64,000 nt of DNA. Origin: Afipia sp. GTDB lineage: Bacteria > Pseudomonadota > Alphaproteobacteria > Rhizobiales > Xanthobacteraceae. The stretch covers positions 558,001 to 622,000 of the forward strand of contig JACQDM010000002.1 of the NCBI GenBank assembly GCA_016201045.1. The letters are read 5' to 3'. This document shows, piece by piece, positions 43,932-52,088 of the stretch; the first letter of the stretch is position 1, and each line of letters starts with the position of its first letter. Made by a program: the position numbers and the translations under genes. The notes under the pieces are model-generated. The model was not told the origin of the DNA, made no database searches, and worked only from the letters and a program-made list of their open reading frames with translations.

Positions 43932-44108
43932 TCAGATTCCCTTGAACAGGTTGCCCGCCAGCAGGACGACGTAACCGATCAGCAGCGTGACGAACGTGTT
44001 GCCGCTGACGACCGGGATTTTCACGCCGGCGTAAACGACAAGTACGGCCAGAATCGCCAGAATGACGGAAATCAGGAAAACCGGCAGAGTCGGTGCGCTG
44101 AGATTCAT
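43932..44108 (-). CDS. 58-residue conserved membrane protein
   Basis: The product has two hydrophobic helices (LPVFLISVILAILAVLVVYAG and FVTLLIGYVVLLAGNLF). AGGGGG lies 8 bp before ATG 44108, a strong ribosome site. The frame continues upstream to 44177 but that part is Arg/Gln-rich and unsupported. Function unknown; it converges on the SET gene. Confidence 0.78.
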   Translation of the reverse strand: MNLSAPTLPVFLISVILAILAVLVVYAGVKIPVVSGNTFVTLLIGYVVLLAGNLFKGI

Positions 44109-44314
44109 GTGAATACCCCCTTTGCGCCGCACGAGCGCGGCTTGGGGAATCAAGCGCCGCTGTGGACCGGGTTGCAAGGCTTAAAGCCTGCGACAAACAT
44201 TCAACCCTGTGGATGATTGGGCGCGGTTCTGCCCTGCGAAATCGCGGTGCAACGCAGCTTGTGGGTCTTTCGGCTCGCGCCTATCTGTGACGCAGCCTCT
44301 GAAAGGATTGCGCC

Positions 44315-44968
44315 ATGACCAAGCCGCTTCAGATCGACATCGTGTCTGACGTCGTCTGCCCCTGGTGCTACATCGGCAAGAAGCGGATCGAGGATGCGCT
44401 GGCGCTGGCAAGCGACGTGCCGGTGGATGTCCACTGGCGGCCGTTCTTTCTCAATCCATGGGTGCCGCGCGAGGGCATCACGCGCGATGAATATCTCACC
44501 GCCAAGTTCGGCTCCCCCGAAGCCTATAAAGGCATCGCAGGCCGCGTGGCGCAGGCTGCTGCCGACGAAGGGCTCGAATACAACACCGACCGCGTGAGGC
44601 GTCAGCCCAACACCGTCGACTGCCATCGTCTTATTCACTGGGCCGACGCGAACGGCAAGGCGGCAGCGATGAAGCAGCGGCTGATGGAGCTTTATTTCCG
44701 CGACGGCGGCGATCTCACGGACGCCGAGGTTCTGGTGAAGGCCGCCGCCGACATCGGCATGGACGCGGAGAAAATTCGCAAACGTCTTGCGACCGACGAG
44801 GATGTCGAACTGATTTCGGCGCAGGCGAAGGATGCCTCCGAAAAGGGTATCTCCGGCGTGCCGACATTCGTGTTCGCCAACAAGTACGCTGTGTCCGGCG
44901 CGCAGCCGGCCGAGCAGCTTGCGAAAGCGATCCGTCAGGTGTCGCAGGAAATCAACGCGGCCGCTTAA
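44315..44968 (+). CDS. DsbA-family oxidoreductase, FrnE-like
   Basis: A 217-residue thioredoxin-fold protein with active site C15-P16-W17-C18 in SDVVCPWCYIGKKR, a long helical insertion, and the cis-proline loop KGISGVPTFVFANKYAVSGAQP. There is no signal peptide, so it is a cytoplasmic FrnE/2-hydroxychromene isomerase-like member rather than periplasmic DsbA. Its stop shares TTAA with the stop of the convergent 55-residue gene. Confidence 0.92.
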   Translation: MTKPLQIDIVSDVVCPWCYIGKKRIEDALALASDVPVDVHWRPFFLNPWVPREGITRDEYLTAKFGSPEAYKGIAGRVAQAAADEGLEYNTDRVRRQPNTVDCHRLIHWADANGKAAAMKQRLMELYFRDGGDLTDAEVLVKAAADIGMDAEKIRKRLATDEDVELISAQAKDASEKGISGVPTFVFANKYAVSGAQPAEQLAKAIRQVSQEINAAA

Positions 44969-45132
44969 GACAACCGCCAGGCGATATAGACCAGCACCAG
45001 CAGCGTTGCGACTTGCAGCAGCAGAAGCGCGTGGAGCAGGTTGCGGAAATCGTTGACCCAAGCCTGAGAGTTCTTGAGGAAGTCATCGAACTTCGGCGAG
45101 ATGAGCGACAGCCAGTTAGGTAGGTCGCTCAT
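44965..45132 (-). CDS. 55-residue membrane protein coupled to the MFS gene
   Basis: The product has an amphipathic start (SDLPNWLSLISPKFDDFLKN) and a C-terminal transmembrane helix (LLHALLLLQVATLLVLVYIAW). GAGGAAACG precedes ATG 45132. It begins 8 bp after the MFS transporter stop on the same strand, so the two are expected on one mRNA. Possibly a small accessory subunit of the transporter; no family recognised. Confidence 0.78.
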   Translation of the reverse strand: MSDLPNWLSLISPKFDDFLKNSQAWVNDFRNLLHALLLLQVATLLVLVYIAWRLS

Positions 45133-45140
45133 CGTTTCCT

Positions 45141-46400
45141 CTACGCTGCGACCGGCGCCGCATTGGGCGCCGGCAATTTGTAAGGCAAGCACGACACTGT
45201 GATGAATATCAATGCAGCCGCGCCTGCCATCAGCCGGAATAGCGTGTCGAAACCGTAATTGCCGTAGACGAACGAGATCAGCGGCAGTGCCAGCGCGAAG
45301 GCCGTAAAGCTGACGACATAACGCACGCCGTAGATGCGCGCCCGCGCTTCTCCGCTCGCCATTTTTCCGATCATGAAATCGTTGATCGGAATTTGCCCGA
45401 ATGCGCCGAGCATGAAACCGAGCGCGGCCGCCAGCGCGTAACCATCGCGCAGACCCGGCATCGCGGCGAAGAACACGACCTGAATGGCGGCGACGATCAT
45501 GAACACCGTGCGCGGACCGAGTCTGTCCAGCAGTGCGCCGACGACGAGCTGTGCCATCGAGGCCATCGCGAACACAATGAAGGTGAATGCGCCGATGGCG
45601 GTGGCGATATCGCCCTTGGCCGCAGGCACGCCTGTTGATGAGAGCCATTGCGTGATTTGCGCAGCGATGCCTTGCAGGCGCTCGTCGAAAATCTTCGGCA
45701 GCGCGAACGTCGTGGACTGAAACACCAGGCTGGATACGGCGGTGGTGAGAAACACGATGGCCGAAATCCGCAGCAGCATTGCTCTCATGGCCGCGGACTG
45801 CGATGGGCTGCGAGCTGCCGCAACCGGCACCTTCCGATGCGCCGACGAGACTTCGCGCCAGTGATGCAGCGTATAGATGACGCCGAGCACGATCGAGATC
45901 GCTCCCGGAATGATGAAGGCCATGCGCCAGCCGCCGTGATCGATGAAATAGCCGGTGATAAGCGCGGCAGAAGCGACGCCGAGATTGCCCCAGATGCCGT
46001 TCATGGCCAGACGCATGCCGGTGTTCTTCCACTTCTGCGTGACGATCGCCAAGCCCACCGGATGATAGATTGCCGCGAATACGCCGACGACAAAAAGCCC
46101 GATGCCGACTTGCAGCGGTGTCTGCGCGAAGGCTGTCGCAATGGATGCCGCGCCGATGCCGACGAAGAATACCGCGATCATGCCCTCGCGGCTCCATTTG
46201 TCGGCCAGCCAGCCGGCGGGCAAGGAGAACAGCCCGAACGCGAAGAATCCAGGCGTCGCATATTTCAGAAGCTCACCGTAACCGAGCCCCCATTCGCGCG
46301 ACAGCGCAAGCGCGGCCACCGTCGCGAAGATCAGCGTGAACAGATGATCGAGGAAGTGGCCGACATTGAGGAACAGGAAGTCGATACGGTCGCGATTCAT
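45141..46400 (-). CDS. MFS transporter
   Basis: A 419-residue protein with about twelve hydrophobic segments and MFS loop motifs: GWLADKWSREGMIAVFFVG (loop 2-3) and GALLDRLGPRTVFMIVA (loop 8-9). It starts NRDRIDFLFLNVGHFLDHLFTLIFATVAALAL. The pattern resembles Fsr/fosmidomycin-type and nitrate-type exporters of this superfamily, but the substrate is unknown. ATG 46400 is chosen because upstream sequence to 46472 lacks hydrophobic start features. Confidence 0.9.
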   Translation of the reverse strand: MNRDRIDFLFLNVGHFLDHLFTLIFATVAALALSREWGLGYGELLKYATPGFFAFGLFSLPAGWLADKWSREGMIAVFFVGIGAASIATAFAQTPLQVGIGLFVVGVFAAIYHPVGLAIVTQKWKNTGMRLAMNGIWGNLGVASAALITGYFIDHGGWRMAFIIPGAISIVLGVIYTLHHWREVSSAHRKVPVAAARSPSQSAAMRAMLLRISAIVFLTTAVSSLVFQSTTFALPKIFDERLQGIAAQITQWLSSTGVPAAKGDIATAIGAFTFIVFAMASMAQLVVGALLDRLGPRTVFMIVAAIQVVFFAAMPGLRDGYALAAALGFMLGAFGQIPINDFMIGKMASGEARARIYGVRYVVSFTAFALALPLISFVYGNYGFDTLFRLMAGAAALIFITVSCLPYKLPAPNAAPVAA

Positions 46401-46466
46401 GGTGGCCCCGGCGTGAGGATTCGCGATGCAGCGTAGCCGCTGCGCGCGCGGACTGTCATACGAAAT

Positions 46467-46496
46467 CGGCAACCGTCCTATTCGGATCGGTTGCCG
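46467..46496 (-). terminator. Hairpin downstream of the JmjC-like gene
   Basis: CGGCAACCG (46467-46475) pairs with CGGTTGCCG (46488-46496) around 12 bases. It lies about 40 bp beyond the JmjC-like stop on the - strand, with a weak following T-run (ATTTCG). Confidence 0.5.
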
Positions 46497-46538
46497 TTAT
46501 CGTTTGCGGAATGAAGTGTGCGTTGCGGCGAAGCCGCC

Positions 46539-47483
46539 TCACGCCTTCTTCAGATAATAATTCGCGTTCTTGCCGAGCGCGATGCGGCGGATAATTCGGC
46601 GCATAGTCTCCGACGAGCGCAGCGGTTCAACCGCCGCCCGTGCGCTGCGCCACGCGGCGAGCTTCACCGCGTCGAGCGCCGGATTTTTGCCGGGCGCGGA
46701 CTGCGCGACTCCGACCGAGCGCAGGAACGAATTGCAGAAGTGAAGATCGTTCAGGCGCTTCACCTCTTCGGTCTTCCAGGTGATCGCCAGCGAGATCGAG
46801 TGCGTGCCCGCGGTCTTCACCCAATGCGGCCACTGATAGGGAATGTAGCAGCCGTCGCCGCCCCTGAGCTTGAACACGGTGCCGCGTGGCATGAAGCTGT
46901 CGTGGTACGGCACGTTGCGGTGCTTGGTGGTCGAGTGCTCCACCTGCTCGTCATTGGCGATGCTGCCGTCGGTGTTGTCGAACACGGCGAATGTCTTGTC
47001 GCCGTAGATCTGCACGAAAAAATTGTCTTCCGCGTCCATATGAAACGGCGTGGTCGAGTTCGGCGAGGACACGAACAGAAATCCCTCGATCTGCGAGAAG
47101 CCTGCGTCCTCGACGCTGTTGAATCCGCGCGCGCGTGCAACGGACGTCAGCGCGTCTTCGAGCAGCGCGCGATATTCGGGATCTTTCTCGATGCGCTTGA
47201 GCACCATCCATGCGCCGGCGCTTTCGATGCGCTTGACGATTTCGACCGGATCGAGGTCGACAGCCTTCACCTTGTCCGGATCCTGGCTGATCTGCGCGTT
47301 GCCGGAATTGTATTCGATCAGGTCGCGCGGCATGTCGGCTGCGAGCTTTGCGATGCGCGTCAGCGACAGCAATGGATGGCCGGATAATTTGTGCTTGATG
47401 CCGAACGGCCTCAGCGGAAAGTCACGCATCAGCGCGTCGTTGTCGGCGGTGATGACCGGCGCGATATTGGTGTTCGCATTCAT
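46539..47483 (-). CDS. JmjC/cupin-like 2-oxoglutarate oxygenase candidate
   Basis: A 314-residue protein with the iron-binding facial triad of Fe(II)/2-oxoglutarate oxygenases: H148-x-D150 in STTPFHMDAEDN and distal H228 in AGTHSISLAITW, separated by the beta strands of a double-stranded helix (NFFVQIYGDKTFAVFD; GTVFKLRGGDGCYIPYQWPH). This is the cupin_8/JmjC arrangement. The ATG overlaps the upstream stop as ATGA, so it is coupled to the FemAB-like gene; GGGAG also precedes it. Substrate unknown. Confidence 0.88.
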   Translation of the reverse strand: MNANTNIAPVITADNDALMRDFPLRPFGIKHKLSGHPLLSLTRIAKLAADMPRDLIEYNSGNAQISQDPDKVKAVDLDPVEIVKRIESAGAWMVLKRIEKDPEYRALLEDALTSVARARGFNSVEDAGFSQIEGFLFVSSPNSTTPFHMDAEDNFFVQIYGDKTFAVFDNTDGSIANDEQVEHSTTKHRNVPYHDSFMPRGTVFKLRGGDGCYIPYQWPHWVKTAGTHSISLAITWKTEEVKRLNDLHFCNSFLRSVGVAQSAPGKNPALDAVKLAAWRSARAAVEPLRSSETMRRIIRRIALGKNANYYLKKA

Positions 47484-48739
47484 GATTTTTTCTCCCGGAT
47501 GTGACGAATGAAATGAACGATGCGGCGGGCGGGCTCGCGCACGGCGCGGCGCGCGAACAGCGCGAAACGAATTGCCGGAATCAAGGGATCGCGGCGGTAC
47601 AGCGGAATCAGCACGTCGCCGATGGCGAGACGGCCGCGCCAGATCGGGTCGATCATCGGGTGATCGGGCGCTGCGGTAGAATCCACGAGCTTGATTGCAG
47701 GATCGGCGCAAAGATGACGTGTCACCTCCAGCGTAAGCTGAACGCCGGGCGAGTGTTTTGCGAAACGCTCGTCGACGCCAAGTTTGAAGTAGAACGCGCG
47801 GTCGAGATGCCGCAGTACGATGGCTGATGCGACTGGCGTTTCGCCGGCATGGAGCGTGACGATCTCGCACTGGCCTTTTGCCGCGAGAGCCGGTACAGCA
47901 CGGCGGATGAAGGCGGCATCGCCCGCGTCCTGCTTGAGCGCGGTGCCGCGTTCGGCCTTCCAGCCGCTGGCCTCCAGATCGAGAAAAACTTCGAGCGCGC
48001 GTTCGATTTCGCCTGGCGCGGAAGCGATGGTGAAAATCACCTCGCCATGCTCCGCAAGCCGATTGCGCTGACGGCGAAGCTCTTTCAGCTTCTTCGGTCC
48101 CAACGCCTCACGCAAGAGATCGTCCGCATCACGCGTTGCGTCGAGGCAGGCGCGGACATGCGATGACAGGATGCGCGGGCGCATACCGTCCTGTTCGAGG
48201 GCGCGGGTGAAAGCCGTCAAAACCGCGCCGTGAATGGGAATATCGCGCAAGATCAGCGCGTGCGCGCCGGCATCGCGCGCGTGCTGCATCATGATGGCGA
48301 CGGCATCGTCTGCGAAGTCGCGATCAAGGAGCGGCGTCGCCAGCGTGCCGTAGGGATCGGCGTTGACGAGAGCGGGCAATGGAAGTTTGTATGCGCGCCA
48401 TGCTGAGACGGCGGGCATCACGCCGATCAGGCGCGCGCTAGAAGCGAAATCATCGATCGTTGCCGAAAGAGCGAGAACTCCAGTGCGGTTGCGCGCGGTT
48501 GCGTTCACTGCCGTTTCCCAGTCCGGCAGATAATAACCGTTGGGCTCGATCGCGGTCGCGCTAAGGTTTCGCCAGCGCTCGAGCGAGCCAAGCGGCGGCA
48601 ATGCCGCGCTCTTTGCAACCGGGCGCGCCAAGCCGATCTCGCGTCGCGAGCCGGTGGCGTGTGCGGCGTTTGCAATCTCGGCCACGTCCCAATCCCCGTT
48701 CCCGGCCTTTGCGACCGGCGTTTTTCTTCGTCCTATCAA
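47480..48739 (-). CDS. FemAB/BioF2-like GNAT acyltransferase
   Basis: A 419-residue protein with the Acetyltransf_6-type domain: LGPKKLKELRRQRNRLAEHGEVIFTIA, then FLDLEASGWKAERGTALKQDAGDAAFIRRAV and FYFKLGVDERFAKHSPGVQLTLEVTRHL. These enzymes, related to FemAB and the CelD group, transfer aminoacyl or acyl groups in envelope or polysaccharide synthesis. It is the first gene of a two-gene operon with the JmjC-like oxygenase (ATGA overlap). A CtrA-like box (48802-48816) lies upstream in the divergent gap. Confidence 0.88.
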   Translation of the reverse strand: MIGRRKTPVAKAGNGDWDVAEIANAAHATGSRREIGLARPVAKSAALPPLGSLERWRNLSATAIEPNGYYLPDWETAVNATARNRTGVLALSATIDDFASSARLIGVMPAVSAWRAYKLPLPALVNADPYGTLATPLLDRDFADDAVAIMMQHARDAGAHALILRDIPIHGAVLTAFTRALEQDGMRPRILSSHVRACLDATRDADDLLREALGPKKLKELRRQRNRLAEHGEVIFTIASAPGEIERALEVFLDLEASGWKAERGTALKQDAGDAAFIRRAVPALAAKGQCEIVTLHAGETPVASAIVLRHLDRAFYFKLGVDERFAKHSPGVQLTLEVTRHLCADPAIKLVDSTAAPDHPMIDPIWRGRLAIGDVLIPLYRRDPLIPAIRFALFARRAVREPARRIVHFIRHIREKKS

Positions 48740-48801
48740 CGACGATAGCGACCGAATCTCAAAATCGAATTGGGGGTTACGGTTAAATCAGCGCGTTGAA
48801 A

Positions 48802-48816
48802 TTGAGGCTTCGTTAA
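48802..48816. promoter_or_regulatory. Near-consensus CtrA box in the 48740-48960 gap
   Basis: TTGA-N7-TTAA, one mismatch in eight. It is 63 bp from the start of the FemAB-like gene and 145 bp from the gene at 48961. The score alone is not significant in a 64-kb window; it is recorded because of the other boxes. Confidence 0.3.
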
Positions 48817-48960
48817 CTACGTGCCGCCTGTCGGCGGAGGCGAATGCCATCCCGATACCGATCAATCTTTTCGTTGGGAATCTACGGTATCGTTGCACCG
48901 GAACTTGTTAGCTGGCTGCGAATTTTAACCAAATATTTTCCATGCGAGAGGGTCGCACCG

Positions 48961-49317
48961 ATGGCGAGCCAGGCAGAGAACATTCGCGCGCGTATCAAGA
49001 TGACCGACAACGAGATTGTCGGGCATTTCGAGAGACTCGGCTATCGCGTTGCCATTTCGCAAATCAGGTTCACGACTGAATCGGTTGACGATTTTCGATT
49101 GGCGCGCCCGAAATGGTTCAAGGCGGGCGGCATCAATGTCAGCGAGCCGGGGCTTCTCATCATCGAGGATGCGCAGCCGAAATCGTACCAGAAGCAGCGC
49201 GATATCGTCGTCGTCAGCCTCGGCTATGCACGCGCCGTGATGGGCGTCGAGCCGAAGAAGGGCGCGCCGCCGATGCCTGACGACGCATTGCCGCGTTACG
49301 CGGCAACGATGGAATAA
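48961..49317 (+). CDS. 118-residue hypothetical protein
   Basis: A soluble product with an N-terminal helix (ASQAENIRARIKMTDNEIVGHFERLGYRV) and an alpha/beta rest (LLIIEDAQPKSYQKQRDIVVVSLGYARAVMG). GAGAGGG precedes ATG 48961. The frame is open to 48844 without support. No family recognised; the next gene downstream is the Flp pilin. Confidence 0.75.
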   Translation: MASQAENIRARIKMTDNEIVGHFERLGYRVAISQIRFTTESVDDFRLARPKWFKAGGINVSEPGLLIIEDAQPKSYQKQRDIVVVSLGYARAVMGVEPKKGAPPMPDDALPRYAATME

Positions 49318-49374
49318 AGCAGGTCGCGAAGATTTCTTAACCCTGTTCGTTAGGCCGCCTTCAACCAGTGGAAC

Positions 49375-49389
49375 TTAAGTTTCCGTTAT
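49375..49389 (+). promoter_or_regulatory. Near-consensus CtrA box before the Flp pilin
   Basis: TTAA (49375-49378), seven bases, TTAT (49386-49389): one mismatch, 44 bp before the pilin ATG. In Caulobacter pilA transcription depends on CtrA, so the position is meaningful even though the match is imperfect. Confidence 0.45.
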
Positions 49390-49432
49390 TGGCACGGGAG
49401 AAACTCGTGTGCCGACAATAGGAGATTGTTAA

Positions 49433-49597
49433 ATGCGGCGCCTTCTTTCGAGCTTCATGTCGGATGAATCAGGGGCGACTGCTATCGAGTACGGTTTGAT
49501 CGCGGCTGGTATCAGCCTTGCGATCATCGCTGCGGTCAACGGCCTCGGCACCACCCTCGGCAGCAAGTTCACGTCGATCAATACCTCCCTGAAATAA
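49433..49597 (+). CDS. Flp-family type IVb pilin
   Basis: A 54-residue prepilin: basic leader MRRLLSSFMSDESG, cleavage G then ATAIEYGLIAAGISLAIIAAV with Glu5 and Tyr6 of the mature Flp motif, and a short polar tail. Such pilins are processed by a TadV/CpaA peptidase and assembled by the Tad machinery, none of which is in the window. GGAG precedes the ATG. A terminator follows at 49628-49653, so it is a monocistronic gene. Confidence 0.93.
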   Translation: MRRLLSSFMSDESGATAIEYGLIAAGISLAIIAAVNGLGTTLGSKFTSINTSLK

Positions 49598-49627
49598 CTC
49601 CGCTTGTGGCTGAGCGAGCTATTTGAT

Positions 49628-49656
49628 CGGGCTCCGGCTTTGGCCGGGGCCCGTTT
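49628..49656. terminator. Hairpin between the pilin and PilZ genes
   Basis: CGGGCTCCGGC (49628-49638) pairs with GCCGGGGCCCG (49643-49653), 11 pairs including one T-G, loop TTTG, followed by TTTCATTTTC. Convergent genes on both sides. Confidence 0.82.
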
Positions 49657-49665
49657 CATTTTCCG

Positions 49666-49914
49666 CTAGTCGAATTTCACGCCGACGCGGCGGCCCTTGC
49701 TCCAAACCATTTGGCAGCGGCGCAGAAGATTATCCGCCGCGATCGCAAGCTTGAACGACGGCGGGATTTTTTCGATCTCCGCGACGTCCAGTCCCGCTCC
49801 GCTATCCGACATGTTGCGCACGGTGCAATCGATGCCCGCGCCGCCGAAGGAAATGGTGCCTCCCTTCAACACGCGATGCCGCGGTGCATTCCGCTTTTCC
49901 GTCATATCCGTCAT
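49666..49914 (-). CDS. PilZ-domain protein
   Basis: An 82-residue single-domain protein with the PilZ pattern: KRNAPRHRVLKGGTISF (R-x3-R type c-di-GMP motif; here R-x2-R, so binding is uncertain), then DCTVRNMSDSGAGLDVA (D/N-x-S-x-x-G motif) and MVWSKGRRVGVKF. PilZ proteins bind cyclic di-GMP and act on motility or polysaccharide targets. It converges on the Flp pilin gene. Confidence 0.88.
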   Translation of the reverse strand: MTDMTEKRNAPRHRVLKGGTISFGGAGIDCTVRNMSDSGAGLDVAEIEKIPPSFKLAIAADNLLRRCQMVWSKGRRVGVKFD

Positions 49915-50111
49915 GGCCTATCCCGCCAAAAACAGGACGAGCCTAACGCTAGCGCGTTGGGAGAGGATGAATGGATACCCCCGGTTTGTGCGGTATTACG
50001 TTCAACATTGATTTAGCAGTCGAACGGGCTTTTGCCTTGAAATCGCCCATGCGGTATTCTCTGACCGGAACGAGACGGCAGACCGGCATGCCGCGAGCGA
50101 GGGAGAGTTCG

Positions 50112-50402
50112 ATGCGTTTGATTCATGCGGTTGCATTGCTCTGTCTGACGGCGGGTCCGTCTCTGGCGCAGGGAATAGCACCGACCGGCGGCACGAATTT
50201 CACCCCCGGGTTCCGCCTGAATGAAGGCAAGAACTACACCGACGAGGAAAAGGAAAAAATGAAGGCGAACGAGGAGGCCGCAAAGGCCGCCCGTGCGAAA
50301 CTGCCGGACCCCAAAGTGAGTTCGGATCCGTGGGCGGGCGCGCGCGCCGCCGAAACGCAGACCAAACCCGCCCCGAAGAAGCCAAAGCCGGTCACGCAGT
50401 AA
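50112..50402 (+). CDS. Small secreted Lys/Ala-rich protein
   Basis: A 96-residue product: signal peptide (LIHAVALLCLTAGPSLAQG), then a charged segment NYTDEEKEKMKANEEAAKAARAKLPDPKVSSDPWAG and a Pro/Lys tail. GGGAGAG precedes ATG 50112. The DPWAG-x-R motif near the C-terminus occurs in similar small periplasmic proteins of Bradyrhizobium-type genomes; function unknown. Confidence 0.75.
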   Translation: MRLIHAVALLCLTAGPSLAQGIAPTGGTNFTPGFRLNEGKNYTDEEKEKMKANEEAAKAARAKLPDPKVSSDPWAGARAAETQTKPAPKKPKPVTQ

Positions 50403-50705
50403 TCAGTGTTTCGGAAATTCGGCGAGTAACTGAATCCAGATATAGCCGAATGCCGCAAGGCCAATGAGGCCGAGCACGGCCGCAAGCTGCAAGAGCCGTC
50501 CGATCAGCACGAGGATGAGCGACGGCAGCGTTAGCATCAGGAATATACCGCCGAGCGGAATGACGGCGAGCCATTGAAAGCCGGTGCCGTCGCCCTGCGG
50601 CACATGCGCGATGTGGTAGAACGTATAGAGCCAGAACAGCAGACCCGCGCCCGCAAGGCTTGCGGCAAAAGTCCGGAGGCGAGGCGAGGGCGCAGTGTTG
50701 GCCAT
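50403..50705 (-). CDS. 100-residue membrane protein
   Basis: Three hydrophobic helices (FAASLAGAGLLFWLYTFYHIA; WLAVIPLGGIFLMLTLPSLILVLIGRLLQLAAVLGLIGLAAFGYIWI). ATG 50705 is taken; ATG 50726 is in frame and no strong ribosome site decides. Its stop abuts the stop of the convergent secreted-protein gene. No family recognised. Confidence 0.7.
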   Translation of the reverse strand: MANTAPSPRLRTFAASLAGAGLLFWLYTFYHIAHVPQGDGTGFQWLAVIPLGGIFLMLTLPSLILVLIGRLLQLAAVLGLIGLAAFGYIWIQLLAEFPKH

Positions 50706-50813
50706 GCGGATTTGTGGCACCCGCATGACGCCAAGTTCAAGCGGCAATATCGAACGCGCAGCGAAAAGGGCCGCCTTACGGACAGCCTTTTCTCGATGCG
50801 ATGTCAGTGCAAC

Positions 50814-51029
50814 TCAGTAGCAGGGACGGCACCAGCAGCCGCGATAACGGGTGCATGTCCAGGTGAAGCCCGGTGGACAGTGCGGGCCGAAGCCGCGGCA
50901 GGCCGCTTCCTTGACGATCGGCGAATAGTTCTTCGGCACGTTGGAATGATTCAGTCCCGCCGCATTCGCACTCGCGGACGCAAATAAAAGAATCGCCGCA
51001 GCGCCTATCGTAACCGATAGCTTTGTCAT
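50814..51029 (-). CDS. 71-residue secreted cysteine-rich peptide
   Basis: A signal peptide (TIGAAAILLFASASANA) is followed by a short mature part with five cysteines and aromatic residues (ACRGFGPHCPPGFTWTC, then GCWCRPCY). AAAGGAGAGG precedes the ATG, a near-ideal ribosome site. Small Cys/Gly/Pro-rich secreted peptides of this type are frequent in Rhizobiales; function unknown. Confidence 0.8.
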   Translation of the reverse strand: MTKLSVTIGAAAILLFASASANAAGLNHSNVPKNYSPIVKEAACRGFGPHCPPGFTWTCTRYRGCWCRPCY

Positions 51030-51233
51030 GGCCTCTCCTTTTCATGAAAATCCCGCCCGGCAAATTTACGCACTTGCCTTAATCGCCGTCCACGGAAATT
51101 CGGGTACCGCTGCACTGCGCCCGTTCACATTTTGAAGACCGAAAACCGCGCCGAAAATTTCTCATGGAACGCTTCGCGCAAGGCGGCCATTTGCCGCGTA
51201 GCACTGCTGCCGGCGCCTTTCCATATGCCGACC

Positions 51234-51410
51234 ATGACTTACGTTCTCACTCACACTTTCGCAGCGCTCCTCGCGCTTCTATGGATCGCTTGCAATGTCG
51301 TCCTGTGGTCCATGAAGCAGTCCCACGAAATGCTGTTTCTGCAATCGGCGGTCATGACGCTGATTGGCTATCCCGCGCTGTATTGGTACGTCATACGCAC
51401 GACGGACTGA
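51234..51410 (+). CDS. Possible 58-residue membrane protein
   Basis: Two hydrophobic helices (YVLTHTFAALLALLWIACNVVLW; LFLQSAVMTLIGYPALYWYVI). ATG 51234 or ATG 51225 are both possible; neither has a good ribosome site, which lowers confidence. The following lipoprotein-like gene starts 8 bp after its stop. Confidence 0.55.
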   Translation: MTYVLTHTFAALLALLWIACNVVLWSMKQSHEMLFLQSAVMTLIGYPALYWYVIRTTD

Positions 51411-51417
51411 GCGGCAC

Positions 51418-51849
51418 GTGGGGCGGGAATTGGATCATCGCTTTTTTCGGATTGTTTGCGGCCTTGCGCTGACCGCTGCATGCGGCGGCTGCGCAGCCAT
51501 GTCCGACAGCGTGCAGGAATATTCGTTCGTCGACGTCAAATACGTGACGATGCCGGACGACACCTATCGCGTATTCGACAAGCCTGAAGCCAACAAGATG
51601 CTGGTGTCGTCGAGCATCGCCTCGGCGACCGCGCAAAGCCTGCGCGCCAATCTGATGCTTAAGAACGACACCCCGCCAAAGGCGAATTTCGAGGCGGCGG
51701 CGAGCGAATATCTGTCCAGCAGCGGGCGAGGCGACTGCCGCATCACCGATTCCTATCTGCTGATCGCGCCCCAATATGAAGTGAAGTACGATTGCACGCC
51801 GCCGGCCCCGCCGCCGAAAAAACGCGGGACCGTTCGCCGCCGCACCTGA
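51418..51849 (+). CDS. Lipoprotein-like hypothetical protein (143 aa)
   Basis: The start is uncertain; GTG 51418 gives a signal region RFFRIVCGLALTAACGGCAAM with lipobox-like cysteines. The mature part has SFVDVKYVTMPDDTYRVFDKPEANKMLVSSSIASA and two cysteines (RGDCRITDSYLL; KYDCTPPAPPPKK) with a Pro/Lys/Arg tail. This resembles short outer-membrane or periplasmic lipoproteins of Rhizobiales. Role unknown. Confidence 0.7.
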   Translation: MGRELDHRFFRIVCGLALTAACGGCAAMSDSVQEYSFVDVKYVTMPDDTYRVFDKPEANKMLVSSSIASATAQSLRANLMLKNDTPPKANFEAAASEYLSSSGRGDCRITDSYLLIAPQYEVKYDCTPPAPPPKKRGTVRRRT

Positions 51850-51857
51850 CCGCCGTT

Positions 51858-52088
51858 CTAGTCGTCGCTGGTCAGGAGCGCTGTCAGCCTGCGGATCGCG
51901 GGTGCCGCGAACAGAACCACCGGCAGCATGATGAACCACGCCACCAGTGCGGACCGGAGCCAGTGGACAAAGAACGTGCCTTCCTTAAAGAACGGCGCGC
52001 TGGCGACCGCGGCCGCGATGGCCGAGGTCAATCCCGACTGGATGACGCCGAAAACGAAATGGCTGTAGCGGCGCGGAATTTTGGGCAT
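51858..52088 (-). CDS. DUF2798 membrane protein
   Basis: A 76-residue protein with two transmembrane helices and the DUF2798 pattern: RYSHFVFGVIQSGLTSAIAAAVAS, then FFVHWLRSALVAWFIMLPVVLFAAPAIRRLTALL. Such proteins are widespread and uncharacterised. It converges on the lipoprotein-like gene. Confidence 0.88.
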   Translation of the reverse strand: MPKIPRRYSHFVFGVIQSGLTSAIAAAVASAPFFKEGTFFVHWLRSALVAWFIMLPVVLFAAPAIRRLTALLTSDD

